Below the pieces are notes generated by a model. The model ran no database searches. It saw nothing but the letters and a program-made list of their open reading frames with translations, and had not been told where the DNA came from. Positions 26,409 to 37,962 of a stretch of 53,767 bases of DNA are shown piece after piece. Origin of the DNA: Erwinia sp. ErVv1 (GTDB lineage Bacteria; Pseudomonadota; Gammaproteobacteria; Enterobacterales; Enterobacteriaceae); NCBI RefSeq assembly GCF_900068895.1, contig NZ_CDPK01000013.1:1754-55520 (forward strand). The letters run 5' to 3'. Position numbers and translations under genes: made by a program. Position 1 is the first letter of the stretch. Each line of letters starts with the position of its first letter.

Positions 26409-26971
26409 CAGGCGTGCCCTGCATCGCTGGTCATATTATGTATGTCCACGCCAATGCTTCTGGCCGCTTCGCGCCAGCGGTCGGCGATCGGCGTAGTGAA
26501 CAGGATATTGCTGTTTGCCGGGGTGGTGAGCCAGGCATTTTCCAGCAGTTCACTCTCCAGCTGATCTTTTTCCCAGGCACAGTAGCCCAGAGCGACCAGC
26601 ACGTTTTTTGGACGTTCCGGCGTGCCCAGCGTCTCCAGCACATCGCGGGAGGTGGTAATAATAGTGTTATCTGACACGCGAATACTGGAGGCATAAGTGT
26701 GCTCAGCAGAGTGCAGAATAAATCCGCGATCTTCTGCCAGAGGACCACCCGCAAATACCGGCTTATCAAGTTTCGCCTCGGGATCGCGCGGGTTTGGCAC
26801 GATCTTGAGCTTTTTAAGCATACCCTCTACCGTCAGGTTTTCCATCGGCTTGTTAACGATAAGGCCCATTGCCCCTTCGTCATTATGCTCGCAGATATAT
26901 ACCACCGAGCGTTTAAACAGCGGATCCTGCAGGGTCGGCATCGCAATCAAAAAATGATGCTGTAAATTCAT
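26408..26971 (-). CDS. yqgE: YqgE, UPF0301/AlgH-family protein
   Basis: A 187-aa protein of the YqgE/AlgH family. The N-terminus [11 protein letters not shown] and the segment [13 protein letters not shown] are typical. The molecular function is unsettled; Pseudomonas AlgH has been tied to alginate regulation. It lies between gshB and ruvX as in E. coli, with a possible terminator hairpin from gshB in the 95-bp gap. Confidence 0.94.
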   Translation of the reverse strand: MNLQHHFLIAMPTLQDPLFKRSVVYICEHNDEGAMGLIVNKPMENLTVEGMLKKLKIVPNPRDPEAKLDKPVFAGGPLAEDRGFILHSAEHTYASSIRVSDNTIITTSRDVLETLGTPERPKNVLVALGYCAWEKDQLESELLENAWLTTPANSNILFTTPIADRWREAARSIGVDIHNMTSDAGHA

Positions 26972-27038
26972 TATCAGGGTTCTGTATTCGGGTTAACCAC
27001 CCGCAGCCGGGGCCGCAGATGACGTTAACGGGTTAATT

Positions 27039-27058
27039 ACGGGGCCCGCTGACCCCGT
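27039..27058 (-). terminator. Possible terminator downstream of gshB
   Basis: ACGGGG pairs with CCCCGT over an 8-nt loop, followed on the minus strand by AATTAA. It lies 9 bases after the gshB stop codon. The T run is poor. Confidence 0.45.
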
Positions 27059-27066
27059 ATAAAGAG

Positions 27067-28011
27067 TTATGCCAGGCGCTTCTCAATGGCATCCATCAGC
27101 ATACCCGTAATTGAAACAGGGAATGCTGCTTCGATCTCACGCACGCAGGTTGGGCTGGTTACGTTAATCTCGGTCAGCTTATCGCCGATGATATCCAGAC
27201 CAACAAAAATCAGCCCTTTAGCTTTGAGCGTTGGCGCAACACGGCGGGCGATTTCCCAGTCACTGTCGCTTAGCGGTCGGGCTTCACCGCGCCCACCGGC
27301 GGCCAGGTTACCGCGCGTCTCGCCGGATTTAGGAATGCGCGCAAGACAGTAAGGCACCGGTTCGCCATCCACTACCAGCACGCGCTTGTCGCCTTCTTTA
27401 ATCGCGGGCAGGTAATTTTGCGCCATACAGTAAAAGCTGCCGTGCTCGGTCAGCGTTTCGATAATCACCGACAGGTTGGGGTCTTCCTGCTTAATACGAA
27501 AAATCGAGGCACCTCCCATTCCGTCCAGCGGCTTAAGGATGATATCGCCATGCGTCTGCCAGAATTCACGGATCTGCTGTGCATTACGTGTGACCAACGT
27601 ATCCGGCGTCAGTTCCGCAAACCAGGCGGTAAACAGCTTTTCATTACAATCACGCAGGCTCTGTGGCTTATTAACAATCAGCGTGCCTTTTTCCTCTGCG
27701 CGCTCAAGGATGTAAGTGGCGTAGATGAATTCGGTATCAAATGGCGGATCCTTACGCATCAGCACCACATTCAGATCGGCCAGCGGGATATCCTGTTCGC
27801 TGCCAAACTCAAACCAGCTTTCAGCATTCTGCTCCACGCTCAGCAGGCGCGTATGCGCACGGGCTTCTCCGCCGCGCAGGTAAAGATCGCTCATCTCCAT
27901 GTAATGAATCTCATAACCACGGCGCTGTGCTTCCAGCAACATGGCGAAGCTGGTGTCTTTCTTAATATTGATGGAGGTAATCGGGTCCATCACAATGCCA
28001 AGCTTAATCAT
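27067..28011 (-). CDS. gshB: Glutathione synthetase
   Basis: A 314-aa ATP-grasp ligase that joins gamma-glutamylcysteine and glycine. Family stretches: KLGIVMDPI at the start, LKPLDGMGGASIF near 160-172, KEGDKRVLVVDGEP, and the C-terminal FVGLDIIGDKLTEINVTSP. The ATG at 28011 has GGAG eight bases upstream and gives the E. coli length (316 aa). It follows rsmE by 52 bp on the same strand. Confidence 0.97.
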   Translation of the reverse strand: MIKLGIVMDPITSINIKKDTSFAMLLEAQRRGYEIHYMEMSDLYLRGGEARAHTRLLSVEQNAESWFEFGSEQDIPLADLNVVLMRKDPPFDTEFIYATYILERAEEKGTLIVNKPQSLRDCNEKLFTAWFAELTPDTLVTRNAQQIREFWQTHGDIILKPLDGMGGASIFRIKQEDPNLSVIIETLTEHGSFYCMAQNYLPAIKEGDKRVLVVDGEPVPYCLARIPKSGETRGNLAAGGRGEARPLSDSDWEIARRVAPTLKAKGLIFVGLDIIGDKLTEINVTSPTCVREIEAAFPVSITGMLMDAIEKRLA

Positions 28012-28063
28012 TTTTGCTTCTCCAGTGAGCGGCCATATTTGCATGTGGAACGCAGGTGAGTAC

Positions 28064-28795
28064 CTACCCCAAATCGCCAAAGCGAACCTGTAAGGCGGTA
28101 ATTGCGGTTAAGGCTGTCGTTTCCGTACGTAATACGCGCGGACCTAAAAGAATATCGGTAAATCCATAGCCTGAGGTCATACTTATTTCGTCGGAGGAAA
28201 GGCCGCCTTCGGGGCCAATCAGCAGGCGGATGCGCTCAACGGGCAGCGGCAGCGTATTAATACTCTGGCTGGCGCGTGGATGAAGGTTAAGCTTCAGGCC
28301 GTCGTCCTGCTCGGCGCACCAGGCCGCAAGCGTCATCGCTTCCCGGACCTCTGGCACACTATTTCTGCCGCACTGCTCGCAGGCCGCAATGACAATTTTC
28401 TGCCACTGCTGAATTTTCTTCGCCAGCCTTTCCGCATCCAGCTTTACGCCACAGCGTTCAGAAAACAAGGGGGTAATGGTATTTACCCCCAGCTCGACGG
28501 CTTTCTGAATGGTAAACTCCATCTTCTCGCCGCGTGACATAACCTGCCCAAGATGCAGGTAGAGCGGGGATTCACGGCTATCTTCACGACTTTCGCCAGC
28601 GCGAACCCGTACGCTTTTTTTATCGGCGTGCACGATTTCTGCCTGAAAAGTCAGATTATTGCCATCAAAGAGTTCAAGGGTCTGGCCGACCGTCATTCTT
28701 AACACCCGGCCAACATGGTTAGCGGCCTCGTCGCTGAGAGCCACTTCGCTGCCCGGCGTTATCGCTTCGGGATGAAAGATGCGGGGTATGCGCAT
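28064..28795 (-). CDS. rsmE: 16S rRNA (uracil1498-N3)-methyltransferase
   Basis: A 243-aa SPOUT-class (trefoil-knot) methyltransferase, exactly the E. coli length. It has an N-terminal PUA-like domain to about 75, then the knot region with [10 protein letters not shown] and [15 protein letters not shown] near the C-terminus, which forms the SAM pocket. It lies upstream of gshB and downstream of endA, as in E. coli. Confidence 0.97.
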   Translation of the reverse strand: MRIPRIFHPEAITPGSEVALSDEAANHVGRVLRMTVGQTLELFDGNNLTFQAEIVHADKKSVRVRAGESREDSRESPLYLHLGQVMSRGEKMEFTIQKAVELGVNTITPLFSERCGVKLDAERLAKKIQQWQKIVIAACEQCGRNSVPEVREAMTLAAWCAEQDDGLKLNLHPRASQSINTLPLPVERIRLLIGPEGGLSSDEISMTSGYGFTDILLGPRVLRTETTALTAITALQVRFGDLG

Positions 28796-28865
28796 GGAAG
28801 TCCTGCTTAATGGTTACTGGCCGCATGGGGTGCGGCCAAAAGAGCTCTAGTTTAGGTCAGTGATT

Positions 28866-29579
28866 TTACCGCTGGCAAGCCTGCTGTACATAAGGATTGT
28901 GGTTTCCCTGCACGCGGGCGATGCGGTTGTCGCGCTCACACTCCCAGGCCGTAACCGGATACTGCTTGTCCCACACCGTCATCAGCTGGGTCTGCTGCGA
29001 GGACATGGCTAATTTATAGCGATCGCGCATATAAAACCAGGTGCGGGCGATTGCGCCCCGTGCGCGGGCTGGCGGCTCGGCCTGCTTGTTTTTGAAGTCG
29101 ATTTTCATTTCACACTGGCCATACTGGCGCTCGCTGCCGTTCCACTGACTGTACATAAAATTACCGCGATCGCCGTTCACTTCACCAATCGCTGGCTGCA
29201 GATTATGCAGGTCCGTCTCTATCTGTCGGTAGCCCGCATCTTTTGCGCACTGTTTTCTCCCGCCCTGCTGCCAGCACTGCCGCTGATGGCCGAAGGTCCA
29301 GGCGGGCACCACATGCTCCCACTCTATACGATGGGCGCGATTTGCATTTTTACGCACCTGATAGCCGCAGGATGCCAGATCGGGTACGCCTTTTTTTCCC
29401 TGCCACTGAATTTTACAGCCACAGTAGAAGCTGCCGGGCGCATCGGCATTAATCCTGGCGGCCCAGGTTTTGGCCTGGCTAAAGCTATTCTGGTGATAGT
29501 TCTCCGGCCCACGCCCGTGAGCGAAGAAAACCGGAAGGAGTAAACAGCAGGAAAGAACACTGATAATTTTGCGAAGCAT
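28866..29579 (-). CDS. endA: Periplasmic endonuclease I
   Basis: A 237-aa secreted nuclease with a signal peptide ending near residue 22 (FFAHG). The His-metal finger core is visible as [11 protein letters not shown] and [19 protein letters not shown], in which the His and Asn residues are catalytic. Eight Cys residues in the mature protein fit a disulfide-bonded periplasmic enzyme. It degrades double-stranded DNA entering the periplasm. Length as in E. coli (235 aa). Confidence 0.96.
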   Translation of the reverse strand: MLRKIISVLSCCLLLPVFFAHGRGPENYHQNSFSQAKTWAARINADAPGSFYCGCKIQWQGKKGVPDLASCGYQVRKNANRAHRIEWEHVVPAWTFGHQRQCWQQGGRKQCAKDAGYRQIETDLHNLQPAIGEVNGDRGNFMYSQWNGSERQYGQCEMKIDFKNKQAEPPARARGAIARTWFYMRDRYKLAMSSQQTQLMTVWDKQYPVTAWECERDNRIARVQGNHNPYVQQACQR

Positions 29580-29682
29580 ATTCCAGAACGTCAGTAATAA
29601 ATCAAGGCGGCGAGAGTAACAGATGCCCCGAATATTCGGAAACTGACGGCGATAATTTAGTGGGTTTTTGTCTGTTTATTCA

Positions 29683-30210
29683 TCATTTACTGGAATTTTC
29701 AGATTGCTGGAAATCGCCGGGAAGCAGGCGATCGCCGCAGCGCACGCAGCGGTACTCACTCTGGCCCCGCAGCACGCGATTATGACGTCGGACGGTAAGC
29801 TGGTGCTGCTGGCAGCCGCAGCGATAGGGAAAAGAGCGGCTGCGTACGGTTTCCACCTCAAACTGATGCGTACGTCGGGCGGGAATACCCAGCACGGTTT
29901 CCATCATCCACTTCCACTCCTTCCCGTGCGGTGCCACGCGGCCGAAATACTTCCAGACCAGCAGATGGGCAAGCTCATGGGGTACCACCTCGTCGACGAA
30001 CGCCTGCTGGTTTTCCATCAGCAGCACGGGATTGAGCCGGATTTCCCAGCTTTGTAGCCAGGCCGTCCCGGCAGCTGTGCCGCGTTGTTGATAAACCACT
30101 TTCGGTTCCGGATAGCTGCGTTCAAGGTGCTGGTTGGCCTGCAGTAATTTTTCGCGCAGCGATCGCATTACCGCCTGCTGAAGGGCAACGGGAAGTCTGA
30201 GGGTTTTCAT
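29683..30210 (-). CDS. sprT: SprT, zinc-metallopeptidase-like protein
   Basis: A 175-aa protein with the zinc protease motif HELAH at 78-82 and a C-terminal zinc ribbon (YRCGCQQH and YRCVRCG). It is the bacterial relative of the SprT domain in eukaryotic Spartan; the role in bacteria is undefined. The ATG at 30210 matches E. coli MKTxRLP; longer upstream starts are rejected. It lies between galP and endA as in E. coli, with about 10 extra C-terminal residues. Confidence 0.94.
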   Translation of the reverse strand: MKTLRLPVALQQAVMRSLREKLLQANQHLERSYPEPKVVYQQRGTAAGTAWLQSWEIRLNPVLLMENQQAFVDEVVPHELAHLLVWKYFGRVAPHGKEWKWMMETVLGIPARRTHQFEVETVRSRSFPYRCGCQQHQLTVRRHNRVLRGQSEYRCVRCGDRLLPGDFQQSENSSK

Positions 30211-30251
30211 AGGGCAGAGAATACGATGGGAAAGCGGGGAGATCAATTAAT

Positions 30252-30269
30252 GGCCGGGTTTCCCCGGCC
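30252..30269 (-). terminator. Hairpin after galP
   Basis: A 7-bp GC stem, GGCCGGG, closes a GAAA tetraloop on the minus strand, 8 bases after the galP stop codon. It is followed by ATTAATT rather than a clean T run. Confidence 0.55.
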
Positions 30270-30277
30270 AGAAAGAC

Positions 30278-31675
30278 TTAGTCACGCTGACCGATGTCGC
30301 GCAGCTTTTTGCCGCTCAACAGGTTGCGTTCAATGTGCTCAAGCGAAACGTTTTTCGTTTCCGGGATAAGGATAATTGTCAGGATGATGAATACCACATT
30401 CAGACCGGCGTAAACCCAGAAGGTATTCGCGTTACCCAGGGAGTTCAGCATAGTCAGGAAGGTTGCACCCACGATCATGTTAGCAATCCAGTTGGTGGCG
30501 GTAGACACGGTGATACCGAAATCGCGGCCTTTCAGCGGCTGGATTTCTGAACAGAGTACCCAAATCAGCGGACCCGCGCTCATGGCAAAACCAACGATAA
30601 ACATCATCAGCATGGCAATGGCAAAGTACTGTGCGCCTGAGGAATGAATGCCAAGATGCAGCATCGTCCCCAGAACACCCATGCCCGCTGCCATCACCGT
30701 GAAGCCCAGCTTCAGCGTTGGCTTACGGCCCCAGCGGTCAACCAGACCGATGGCAATAAAGGTTGCCAGCACGTTAACCAGGCCGACAATTACCGTGCCC
30801 CACATCTGCTGAGTGGTATTGGTAAAGCCTGCAATTTCAAAAATTTTCGGTGCGTAGTACATGATAACGTTCATACCGGTGAACTGCTGCATAACCTGCA
30901 GCAGAACACCGAGATAGACCGCACGGCGGAAATTACCGTTATCTTTGAACAGGCTCCAGCCGGACTGTTTGATTTTCAGGCTTTCGCGAATTTCGTCCAG
31001 CTCACGCTTAGCCTGCTCGCTGGTATCACGCAGGCGATCAAGTACGCGCTGAGCATCACGGAAGTTGCCACGCGCCGCCAGCCAGCGTGGGCTGTTCGGC
31101 AGGAAGCAAACGCCAACCAGTAACAGCGCAGCGGGGATGGTTATCACACCCAGCATCCAGCGCCATTCGCCGGTGAAGCTAAAGGCGGTATCGGAAAGGT
31201 AGGCACCCAGAATACCGATGGTAATCATCAGCTGGTAGAGAGAGATCATACTGCCGCGAATCTTCTCTGGCGCAATTTCAGAGAGATAAAGCGGCGCGGT
31301 GTAAGAGGCTACACCGACGGCAAGGCCCAGCAGAACGCGAGCCACAATCAGCATCTCCGGGTTAGGGGACATTGCCGACCAGAGCGAGCCGATAACGAAA
31401 AGCACTGCGCCAATCATCAGGCTTTTCTTACGACCGAGGCGTGAAGACATCCAGCCGCTACCGACAGCACCGACGGCAGCACCGAACATCATTGAACTGA
31501 CAATCCATTCCTGCTGGTGGGCAGTGACGTTAAAGTCTTTCGCAATAAAGGGTAAGGCACCGGCAATAACGCCGATATCCAGACCAAAAAGCAGGCCGGC
31601 AAGCGCCGCCAGGAAACACACAAATAAGGTCATGACCTTATTTGAGGTCCTGCTGTGTTTTTTATTATCAGGCAT
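30278..31675 (-). CDS. galP: Galactose:H+ symporter
   Basis: A 465-aa major-facilitator sugar porter with 12 membrane helices. Family signatures are GxxxDxxxxG-type ([10 protein letters not shown]) in helix 1, GRKK after helix 2, [16 protein letters not shown]-like (LPNSPRW) before the central loop, QQFTGMN in helix 7 and PETK near the C-terminus. It is nearly collinear with E. coli GalP. The ATG at 31675 has GGAGG five bases upstream. A GalR/GalS operator and a CRP site precede it, supporting galactose induction and catabolite control. Confidence 0.94.
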   Translation of the reverse strand: MPDNKKHSRTSNKVMTLFVCFLAALAGLLFGLDIGVIAGALPFIAKDFNVTAHQQEWIVSSMMFGAAVGAVGSGWMSSRLGRKKSLMIGAVLFVIGSLWSAMSPNPEMLIVARVLLGLAVGVASYTAPLYLSEIAPEKIRGSMISLYQLMITIGILGAYLSDTAFSFTGEWRWMLGVITIPAALLLVGVCFLPNSPRWLAARGNFRDAQRVLDRLRDTSEQAKRELDEIRESLKIKQSGWSLFKDNGNFRRAVYLGVLLQVMQQFTGMNVIMYYAPKIFEIAGFTNTTQQMWGTVIVGLVNVLATFIAIGLVDRWGRKPTLKLGFTVMAAGMGVLGTMLHLGIHSSGAQYFAIAMLMMFIVGFAMSAGPLIWVLCSEIQPLKGRDFGITVSTATNWIANMIVGATFLTMLNSLGNANTFWVYAGLNVVFIILTIILIPETKNVSLEHIERNLLSGKKLRDIGQRD

Positions 31676-31742
31676 AAAGCCTCCATGTAAGTGGTACCGC
31701 ATATTGTTGTTATAAATGTTAGAAAACCTTTGTGCGCAAGAC

Positions 31743-31758
31743 TGTGCTACAGATCACA
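31743..31758. promoter_or_regulatory. CRP site upstream of galP
   Basis: TGTGCTACAGATCACA keeps nine of the ten conserved bases of the TGTGA-N6-TCACA consensus. It is centred about 75 bp before the galP ATG. A possible -10 (TTATAA-like) lies near 31710-31715 on the minus strand. Confidence 0.7.
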
Positions 31759-31761
31759 ATG

Positions 31762-31777
31762 GTGTAATCGGTTACAC
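31762..31777. promoter_or_regulatory. GalR/GalS operator upstream of galP
   Basis: GTGTAATCGGTTACAC matches the 16-bp gal operator consensus GTGKAANCGNTTNCAC at every specified position. It lies directly next to the CRP site, so binding of repressor and activator may compete. Confidence 0.85.
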
Positions 31778-32044
31778 ACTGGATCTCTGTTAAAAGTAGC
31801 CTGTTCATGCGCGCTTACGCTTTATAACCAGTTAGTCATAGCACTAAATATTTTCACTTAATTCCCTGATGGTCCTCTATCAGACAGCGCTGAAAATAAC
31901 GCATTACAGTAGCATTTGTCAGGCCAGTAAATTCTTAATATTAGAAAAAACAGCAAGTTTCATGATGTAATCGTTATCACTTCGTCGCGTTCTGCGTCAA
32001 CGAAGTGTAGACAGGCGACGATAAACTGCCAGATAGCGGGCAGC
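31778..32044. other. Gene-free stretch between galP control region and metK terminator
   Basis: About 270 bp of A+T-rich DNA without a credible coding frame. No further regulator site or repeat was recognised. Confidence 0.5.
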
Positions 32045-32070
32045 AAAAAGGGCACCCTGGGGTGCCCCTT
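32045..32070 (-). terminator. Terminator of metK
   Basis: On the minus strand GGTGCCC-type stem bases (GGGGCACC with GGTGCCC) are followed by TTTTTGC. It lies 18 bases after the metK stop codon. Confidence 0.85.
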
Positions 32071-32088
32071 AACCGGCAGAGACTGGGC

Positions 32089-33243
32089 TTATTTAAGACC
32101 CGCGGCCTCACGCAGCTGAGCTGCCTTATCGGTTTTTTCCCATGGGAAATGTTCGCGGCCAAAGTGGCCGTAAGCTGCCGTTTCACGGTACATCGGGTGC
32201 AGCAGATCCAGCATCTGAATCAGGCCGTAAGGGCGCAGATCGAAGAACTCACGCACCAGCAGCGTAAGCTGCTCGGTAGGCACCTTTTCAGTCCCGAAGG
32301 TTTCAACCATGATTGAGGTTGGCTCGGCCACGCCGATGGCATAGGAAACCTGAATTTCACAACGGTCAGCCAGACCCGCAGCAACGATGTTTTTTGCCAC
32401 ATAACGCGCGGCATAGGCTGCTGAACGGTCCACTTTAGAAGGATCTTTACCGGAGAAAGCACCGCCGCCGTGACGCGCCATGCCGCCGTAGGTATCCACG
32501 ATAATTTTACGGCCGGTCAGGCCACAGTCGCCCATAGGCCCACCGATAACGAAACGGCCCGTTGGGTTAATGTGGTATTTGGTGCTGGGGTTGATCCACT
32601 CTGCTGGCAGAACCGGCTTGATGATCTCTTCCATCACCGCTTCCTGCAGATCCTTCAGGGAGATATCTTCGCTGTGCTGAGTAGAAAGCACTACCGCATC
32701 AATACCAACGATTTTTCCATCGTCATACTGGAAGGTGATCTGGCTTTTAGCATCAGGGCGCAGCCAGGGCAGGGTGCCGTTTTTACGGACTTCTGACTGG
32801 CGCTGAACCAGACGGTGCGCATAGGTCACTGGCGCAGGCATCAGGACGTCGGTTTCGTTAGTGGCGTAGCCAAACATCAGGCCCTGGTCACCCGCACCCT
32901 GTTCCAGCGGATCGGCACGATCCACACCCTGATTGATATCAGGAGACTGCTTGCCAATGGCGTTCAATACGGCACAGGAGTTGGCATCAAAGCCCATATC
33001 GGAATGGACATAGCCGATTTCACGCACGGTATTACGGGTGATCTCTTCGATATCGACCCATGCCGAGGTAGTGATTTCACCACCGACCAGCACCATGCCA
33101 GTTTTTACATAGGTTTCACAGGCTACGCGCGCCTTAGGATCCTGTGTGAGAATAGCATCGAGCACGGCATCAGAAATCTGGTCGGCAATTTTGTCGGGAT
33201 GTCCTTCTGATACGGACTCGGATGTAAAAAGGTGTTTAGCCAT
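32089..33243 (-). CDS. metK: S-adenosylmethionine synthetase
   Basis: A 384-aa enzyme, exactly the E. coli length, that makes SAM from methionine and ATP. Signatures: [15 protein letters not shown] near 12-26, the [12 protein letters not shown] segment near 114-125 and [19 protein letters not shown] near 257-275. The ATG at 33243 follows AAGG. Several methyltransferases and the polyamine genes speA, speB and speC in this window depend on its product. A row of Met-box-like octamers lies about 135-180 bp upstream. Confidence 0.98.
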   Translation of the reverse strand: MAKHLFTSESVSEGHPDKIADQISDAVLDAILTQDPKARVACETYVKTGMVLVGGEITTSAWVDIEEITRNTVREIGYVHSDMGFDANSCAVLNAIGKQSPDINQGVDRADPLEQGAGDQGLMFGYATNETDVLMPAPVTYAHRLVQRQSEVRKNGTLPWLRPDAKSQITFQYDDGKIVGIDAVVLSTQHSEDISLKDLQEAVMEEIIKPVLPAEWINPSTKYHINPTGRFVIGGPMGDCGLTGRKIIVDTYGGMARHGGGAFSGKDPSKVDRSAAYAARYVAKNIVAAGLADRCEIQVSYAIGVAEPTSIMVETFGTEKVPTEQLTLLVREFFDLRPYGLIQMLDLLHPMYRETAAYGHFGREHFPWEKTDKAAQLREAAGLK

Positions 33244-33377
33244 TTTATTCTTTACCTTACTAATACGGGTTGGAATCGACTGCATAGCGCGAAAGAGTGG
33301 GTACCAGTCTGCAATATCAAACGGGCCTTGTGCTCAGCGCCCCCTCAGGCAAAGCCGTGAGCAGTACATAGGTTCTA

Positions 33378-33425
33378 AGACGCTTAGAAGTTAACCGGTA
33401 TGGATGGATTAACATCTGGACGGCT
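33378..33425. promoter_or_regulatory. Array of Met-box-like octamers (MetJ)
   Basis: Six consecutive 8-bp units can be read: AGACGCTT, AGAAGTTA, ACCGGTAT, GGATGGAT, TAACATCT and GGACGGCT. The first and last match 6 of 8 bases of the MetJ consensus AGACGTCT; the second and fifth match 5; the middle two are weak. MetJ binds tandem octamers cooperatively and controls metK in E. coli, which makes the assignment reasonable. Confidence 0.6.
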
Positions 33426-33715
33426 ATTTTAGGTTACTCGTTAAGCGGATTGCCAGCGTTTTTTCATGAAATCAAATTTCATCGAGAGTGAAAATAGCAG
33501 AAATTGCTGACCGAACGGGCATTTCGCACTTTTAGATTTTGCATTTCACCGGGTCCGGCTGTATAAAACGCCGCTGCTTTAAGCCTTACAGAAAGGATTG
33601 GCGGACTTATCCCTCCTTTACGGCCTTTTCAGGCATGCATTATCCATTGTCTGCACGCAGGCCATCGTCTTTCCAGCGCGTGCTGGCTGATATGTTCACG
33701 GGTGGTAACCCGGTA
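33426..33715. other. Metk-yqgB spacer, no gene recognised
   Basis: About 290 bp without a supported gene. It should contain the metK and yqgB-speA promoters. No convincing -35/-10 pair was found by eye. Confidence 0.4.
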
Positions 33716-33747
33716 CTCTCAGTTCCCCCTGAGAGATTTTCGCTTTT
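33716..33747 (+). terminator. Terminator-like hairpin before yqgB-speA
   Basis: A perfect 7-bp stem CTCTCAG with loop TTCCCC is followed by ATTTTCGCTTTT. It looks like an intrinsic terminator and lies 30 bases before the yqgB start, so it could act as an attenuator for the speA message. Confidence 0.6.
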
Positions 33748-33777
33748 GACTGTCTGACTCCTGACGGAGGCCGTTAC

Positions 33778-33922
33778 GTGTTTGATGTTATACTTCAGAA
33801 ACCGACAGGTGCGATGCCGCAGCATTTTATGCTGAATTTCCCGCTGGTCGATGGGTTGTTGTCGCGGGCTTTCCCTGCGATAGTGGTTAACTGTTCCGCA
33901 TTTTACCAATTTGAGGCTCGCA

Positions 33923-33930
<8 letters not shown>
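33778..33930 (+). CDS. yqgB: YqgB, small protein upstream of and overlapping speA
   Basis: A 50-codon frame begins with GTG, seven bases after GGAGG. Its stop codon lies inside the first codons of speA (8-bp overlap). The C-terminal part [15 protein letters not shown] aligns with E. coli YqgB, which as I recall reads YGLLSQFQAAIVVNC in a 43-aa protein at the same place. The H-x-x-L-x-x-P spacing before it also agrees. The function is unknown; position and overlap suggest a translated leader of speA. Internal ATG codons (33814, 33829) are alternative starts. Confidence 0.8.
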
Positions 33931-35899
<1,969 letters not shown>

Positions 35900-35937
35900 T
35901 TTTCCCCTCGCGCGGTTTGATAGTAAAAGGACAGAGT

Positions 35938-36861
35938 ATGAATAACACGCTGGGCCACCAGTACGACAACTCGCTGGTGTCTAACGCCTTCGGGTTTATG
36001 CGTTTTCCGGTTAATTTTCAGCCCTGGGATAGCGATGCTGAATGGGTAATTACCGGTATTCCTTTCGATGCGGCGACCTCTGGCCGTCCCGGGAGCCGTT
36101 TAGGCCCGGGTGCCATCCGCCAGATCTCCACCAACCTGGCGTGGGAAGGGTGCCGCTGGCCGTGGAAGTTTGATCTGCGCCAGCATCTGAAGGTGATCGA
36201 CTGTGGCGATCTGGTCTACGCGTTTGGTGATTCTCAGGATCTGAGTGACAAACTCCAGGCGCACGCGGAAAGATTGCTGGAAAGCGGCAAGCGCATGCTG
36301 ACCTTTGGTGGCGATCACTATGTGACGCTGCCGCTGCTGCGCGCCCATGCTAAGCATTTTGGTAAGATGGCGCTGGTGCATTTCGATGCGCACACCGATA
36401 CCTACTCTAACGGCCCGACGTTCGATCACGGCACGATGTTCCATCACGCGCCGAAAGAGGGGCTTATCGACCCTGCGCGTTCGGTACAGATTGGTATTCG
36501 CACCGAATTTGATGACGCTCTCGGCTTCAACGTGCTGGATGCCGCGCAGGTTAATGAGCGCAGCGTGGACGATATCATCGCCCAGGTGAAGCAGATTGTG
36601 GGCGACATGCCGGTCTATCTGACCTTCGATATCGACTGTCTGGATCCTGCCCATGCACCCGGTACCGGCACGCCGGTGATCGGTGGGCTGACGACCGATA
36701 AGGCCACTAAGCTGGTGCGCGGCCTGCAGGGGCTGAACATTGTCGGGATGGATCTGGTCGAGGTAGCGCCGGGCTACGATCAGTCCGATCTGACCTCGCT
36801 GGCCGCCGCCACGCTGGCGCTGGATATGCTGCACGTTCAGGCCGTCAACAAAGGCGTCTGA
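35938..36861 (+). CDS. speB: Agmatinase
   Basis: A 307-aa ureohydrolase that splits agmatine into putrescine and urea. The binuclear manganese ligands are in GGDHYVTLP near 123, FDAHTDTY near 149-156 and [16 protein letters not shown] near 231-246. The ATG at 35938 has AAAGGA upstream and gives the E. coli size (306 aa). It is cotranscribed with speA and ends in a strong bidirectional terminator shared with loiP. Confidence 0.97.
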   Translation: MNNTLGHQYDNSLVSNAFGFMRFPVNFQPWDSDAEWVITGIPFDAATSGRPGSRLGPGAIRQISTNLAWEGCRWPWKFDLRQHLKVIDCGDLVYAFGDSQDLSDKLQAHAERLLESGKRMLTFGGDHYVTLPLLRAHAKHFGKMALVHFDAHTDTYSNGPTFDHGTMFHHAPKEGLIDPARSVQIGIRTEFDDALGFNVLDAAQVNERSVDDIIAQVKQIVGDMPVYLTFDIDCLDPAHAPGTGTPVIGGLTTDKATKLVRGLQGLNIVGMDLVEVAPGYDQSDLTSLAAATLALDMLHVQAVNKGV

Positions 36862-36874
36862 CCGTCAGAGTGCT

Positions 36875-36915
36875 AAAAAAGGGCCTGGCGCATGACTGCG
36901 TCAGGCCCTTTTTTT
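36875..36915. terminator. Bidirectional terminator between speB and loiP
   Basis: Six A, the stem AGGGCCTG-(A/G)CGCA with loop TGAC, and seven T form a symmetric terminator for the two convergent transcripts. Confidence 0.93.
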
Positions 36916-36925
36916 CGTTCAGCGT

Positions 36926-37678
36926 TTATTTACCGGACGCGATGCGTTCCTTAATATGCTGCGCACGGGCTGCTGAGGCCGGGTGGGAGTCAAACATTGT
37001 GCTCTGATGACTGCCCTCCAGCGTCGCCAGCTTGTCGAAGCTGGTGACCAGCCCCTGCGGGTCGATACCGCGCTTCTTCAGCAGGTCATAAGAGTAGTCA
37101 TCCGCCTGTGACTCCTGCGTTTGTGAAAACTGTGCATTGACCAGTTTTTCCCCCAGATCGCCTAGCTGAGATTGCGACAGCGAGCCAGCAATGCCGCCCG
37201 CGGCACCCGCCGCCGTCCGTGCTGCGGTGGTGCTCCAGGCAACCTGCATAGCTTTACGGGTGTGCCCTAAAGCAACGTGGCCCATCTCATGCCCCAGCAC
37301 GCCTTCGACTTCGTTATCGGTCATCAAATCCATCAGTCCGCTGTAAACGCGAATGCAGCCATTAGCCATGGCCCAGGCGTTAACGTCCTTCGTGATATAG
37401 ACCTTATAGTCTGCTGGCGTGCCGTTGATATTATCGCCCAGCGCCGCCGCGATTTTATTCAGCCGCTGCGTATAAGGGCTATCCGCTGGCGCAATCTGCG
37501 CCTCTTTATCCATCTGTTCACAGGACTTAACGCTGAGGGCTTTCACCTGGTCATTAGTCAGGGTCGCAGCCTGAAATGCCTGTGCACCGGACTGCATCAG
37601 GGCGTTGCTGTCGATATTGGCACAGCCGGAAAGTGCATTGGCGACGGCAAATGCCACCAGAGCAGAACGTAATTTCAT
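36926..37678 (-). CDS. loiP: LoiP/YggG, outer-membrane lipoprotein metalloprotease
   Basis: A 250-aa M48-family zinc protease. Lipobox LSGC (Cys19) marks an outer-membrane lipoprotein. The zinc motif HEMGH is at 130-134, with a further metal ligand Glu in the ESQADDYSYDLL region near 200. In E. coli, LoiP is induced at low osmolarity and interacts with the chaperone-protease BepA. Length as in E. coli (252 aa). Confidence 0.95.
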   Translation of the reverse strand: MKLRSALVAFAVANALSGCANIDSNALMQSGAQAFQAATLTNDQVKALSVKSCEQMDKEAQIAPADSPYTQRLNKIAAALGDNINGTPADYKVYITKDVNAWAMANGCIRVYSGLMDLMTDNEVEGVLGHEMGHVALGHTRKAMQVAWSTTAARTAAGAAGGIAGSLSQSQLGDLGEKLVNAQFSQTQESQADDYSYDLLKKRGIDPQGLVTSFDKLATLEGSHQSTMFDSHPASAARAQHIKERIASGK

Positions 37679-37962
37679 TGGGTATATCCATTGCGTAACA
37701 AGAGATTAAGGGTAAAAACCTGCCATAAGGACAGGAAAGGAAAGCGAATCTGTCACAGGGCGTTATAAACGTGTTCCGCGCTAATGCATAGTTCACAGGA
37801 TGAAAAATGCAAGGGAATACCGGTTATATTGCACGTTACGCCATGTACAGACGATGGGATCTTCATGTACATTGTGGGTCGACTTTTACAACTTTGCCTG
37901 ATAACTCATTGAATAAAATAGGTTAAGGACGGCGAAGCGTTTAATCCGACCTGGAGTAGAAC

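Noticed and set aside
27418-28059. 213-codon plus-strand frame opposite gshB
   Set aside because: Antisense shadow; the minus-strand frame is glutathione synthetase along its full length.
33539-33757. 72-codon frame upstream of yqgB
   Set aside because: No ribosome site, no family resemblance, and it runs through the terminator-like hairpin.
36100-36834. 244-codon minus-strand frame opposite speB
   Set aside because: Long antisense frame caused by GC-rich codon structure of speB; no independent support.
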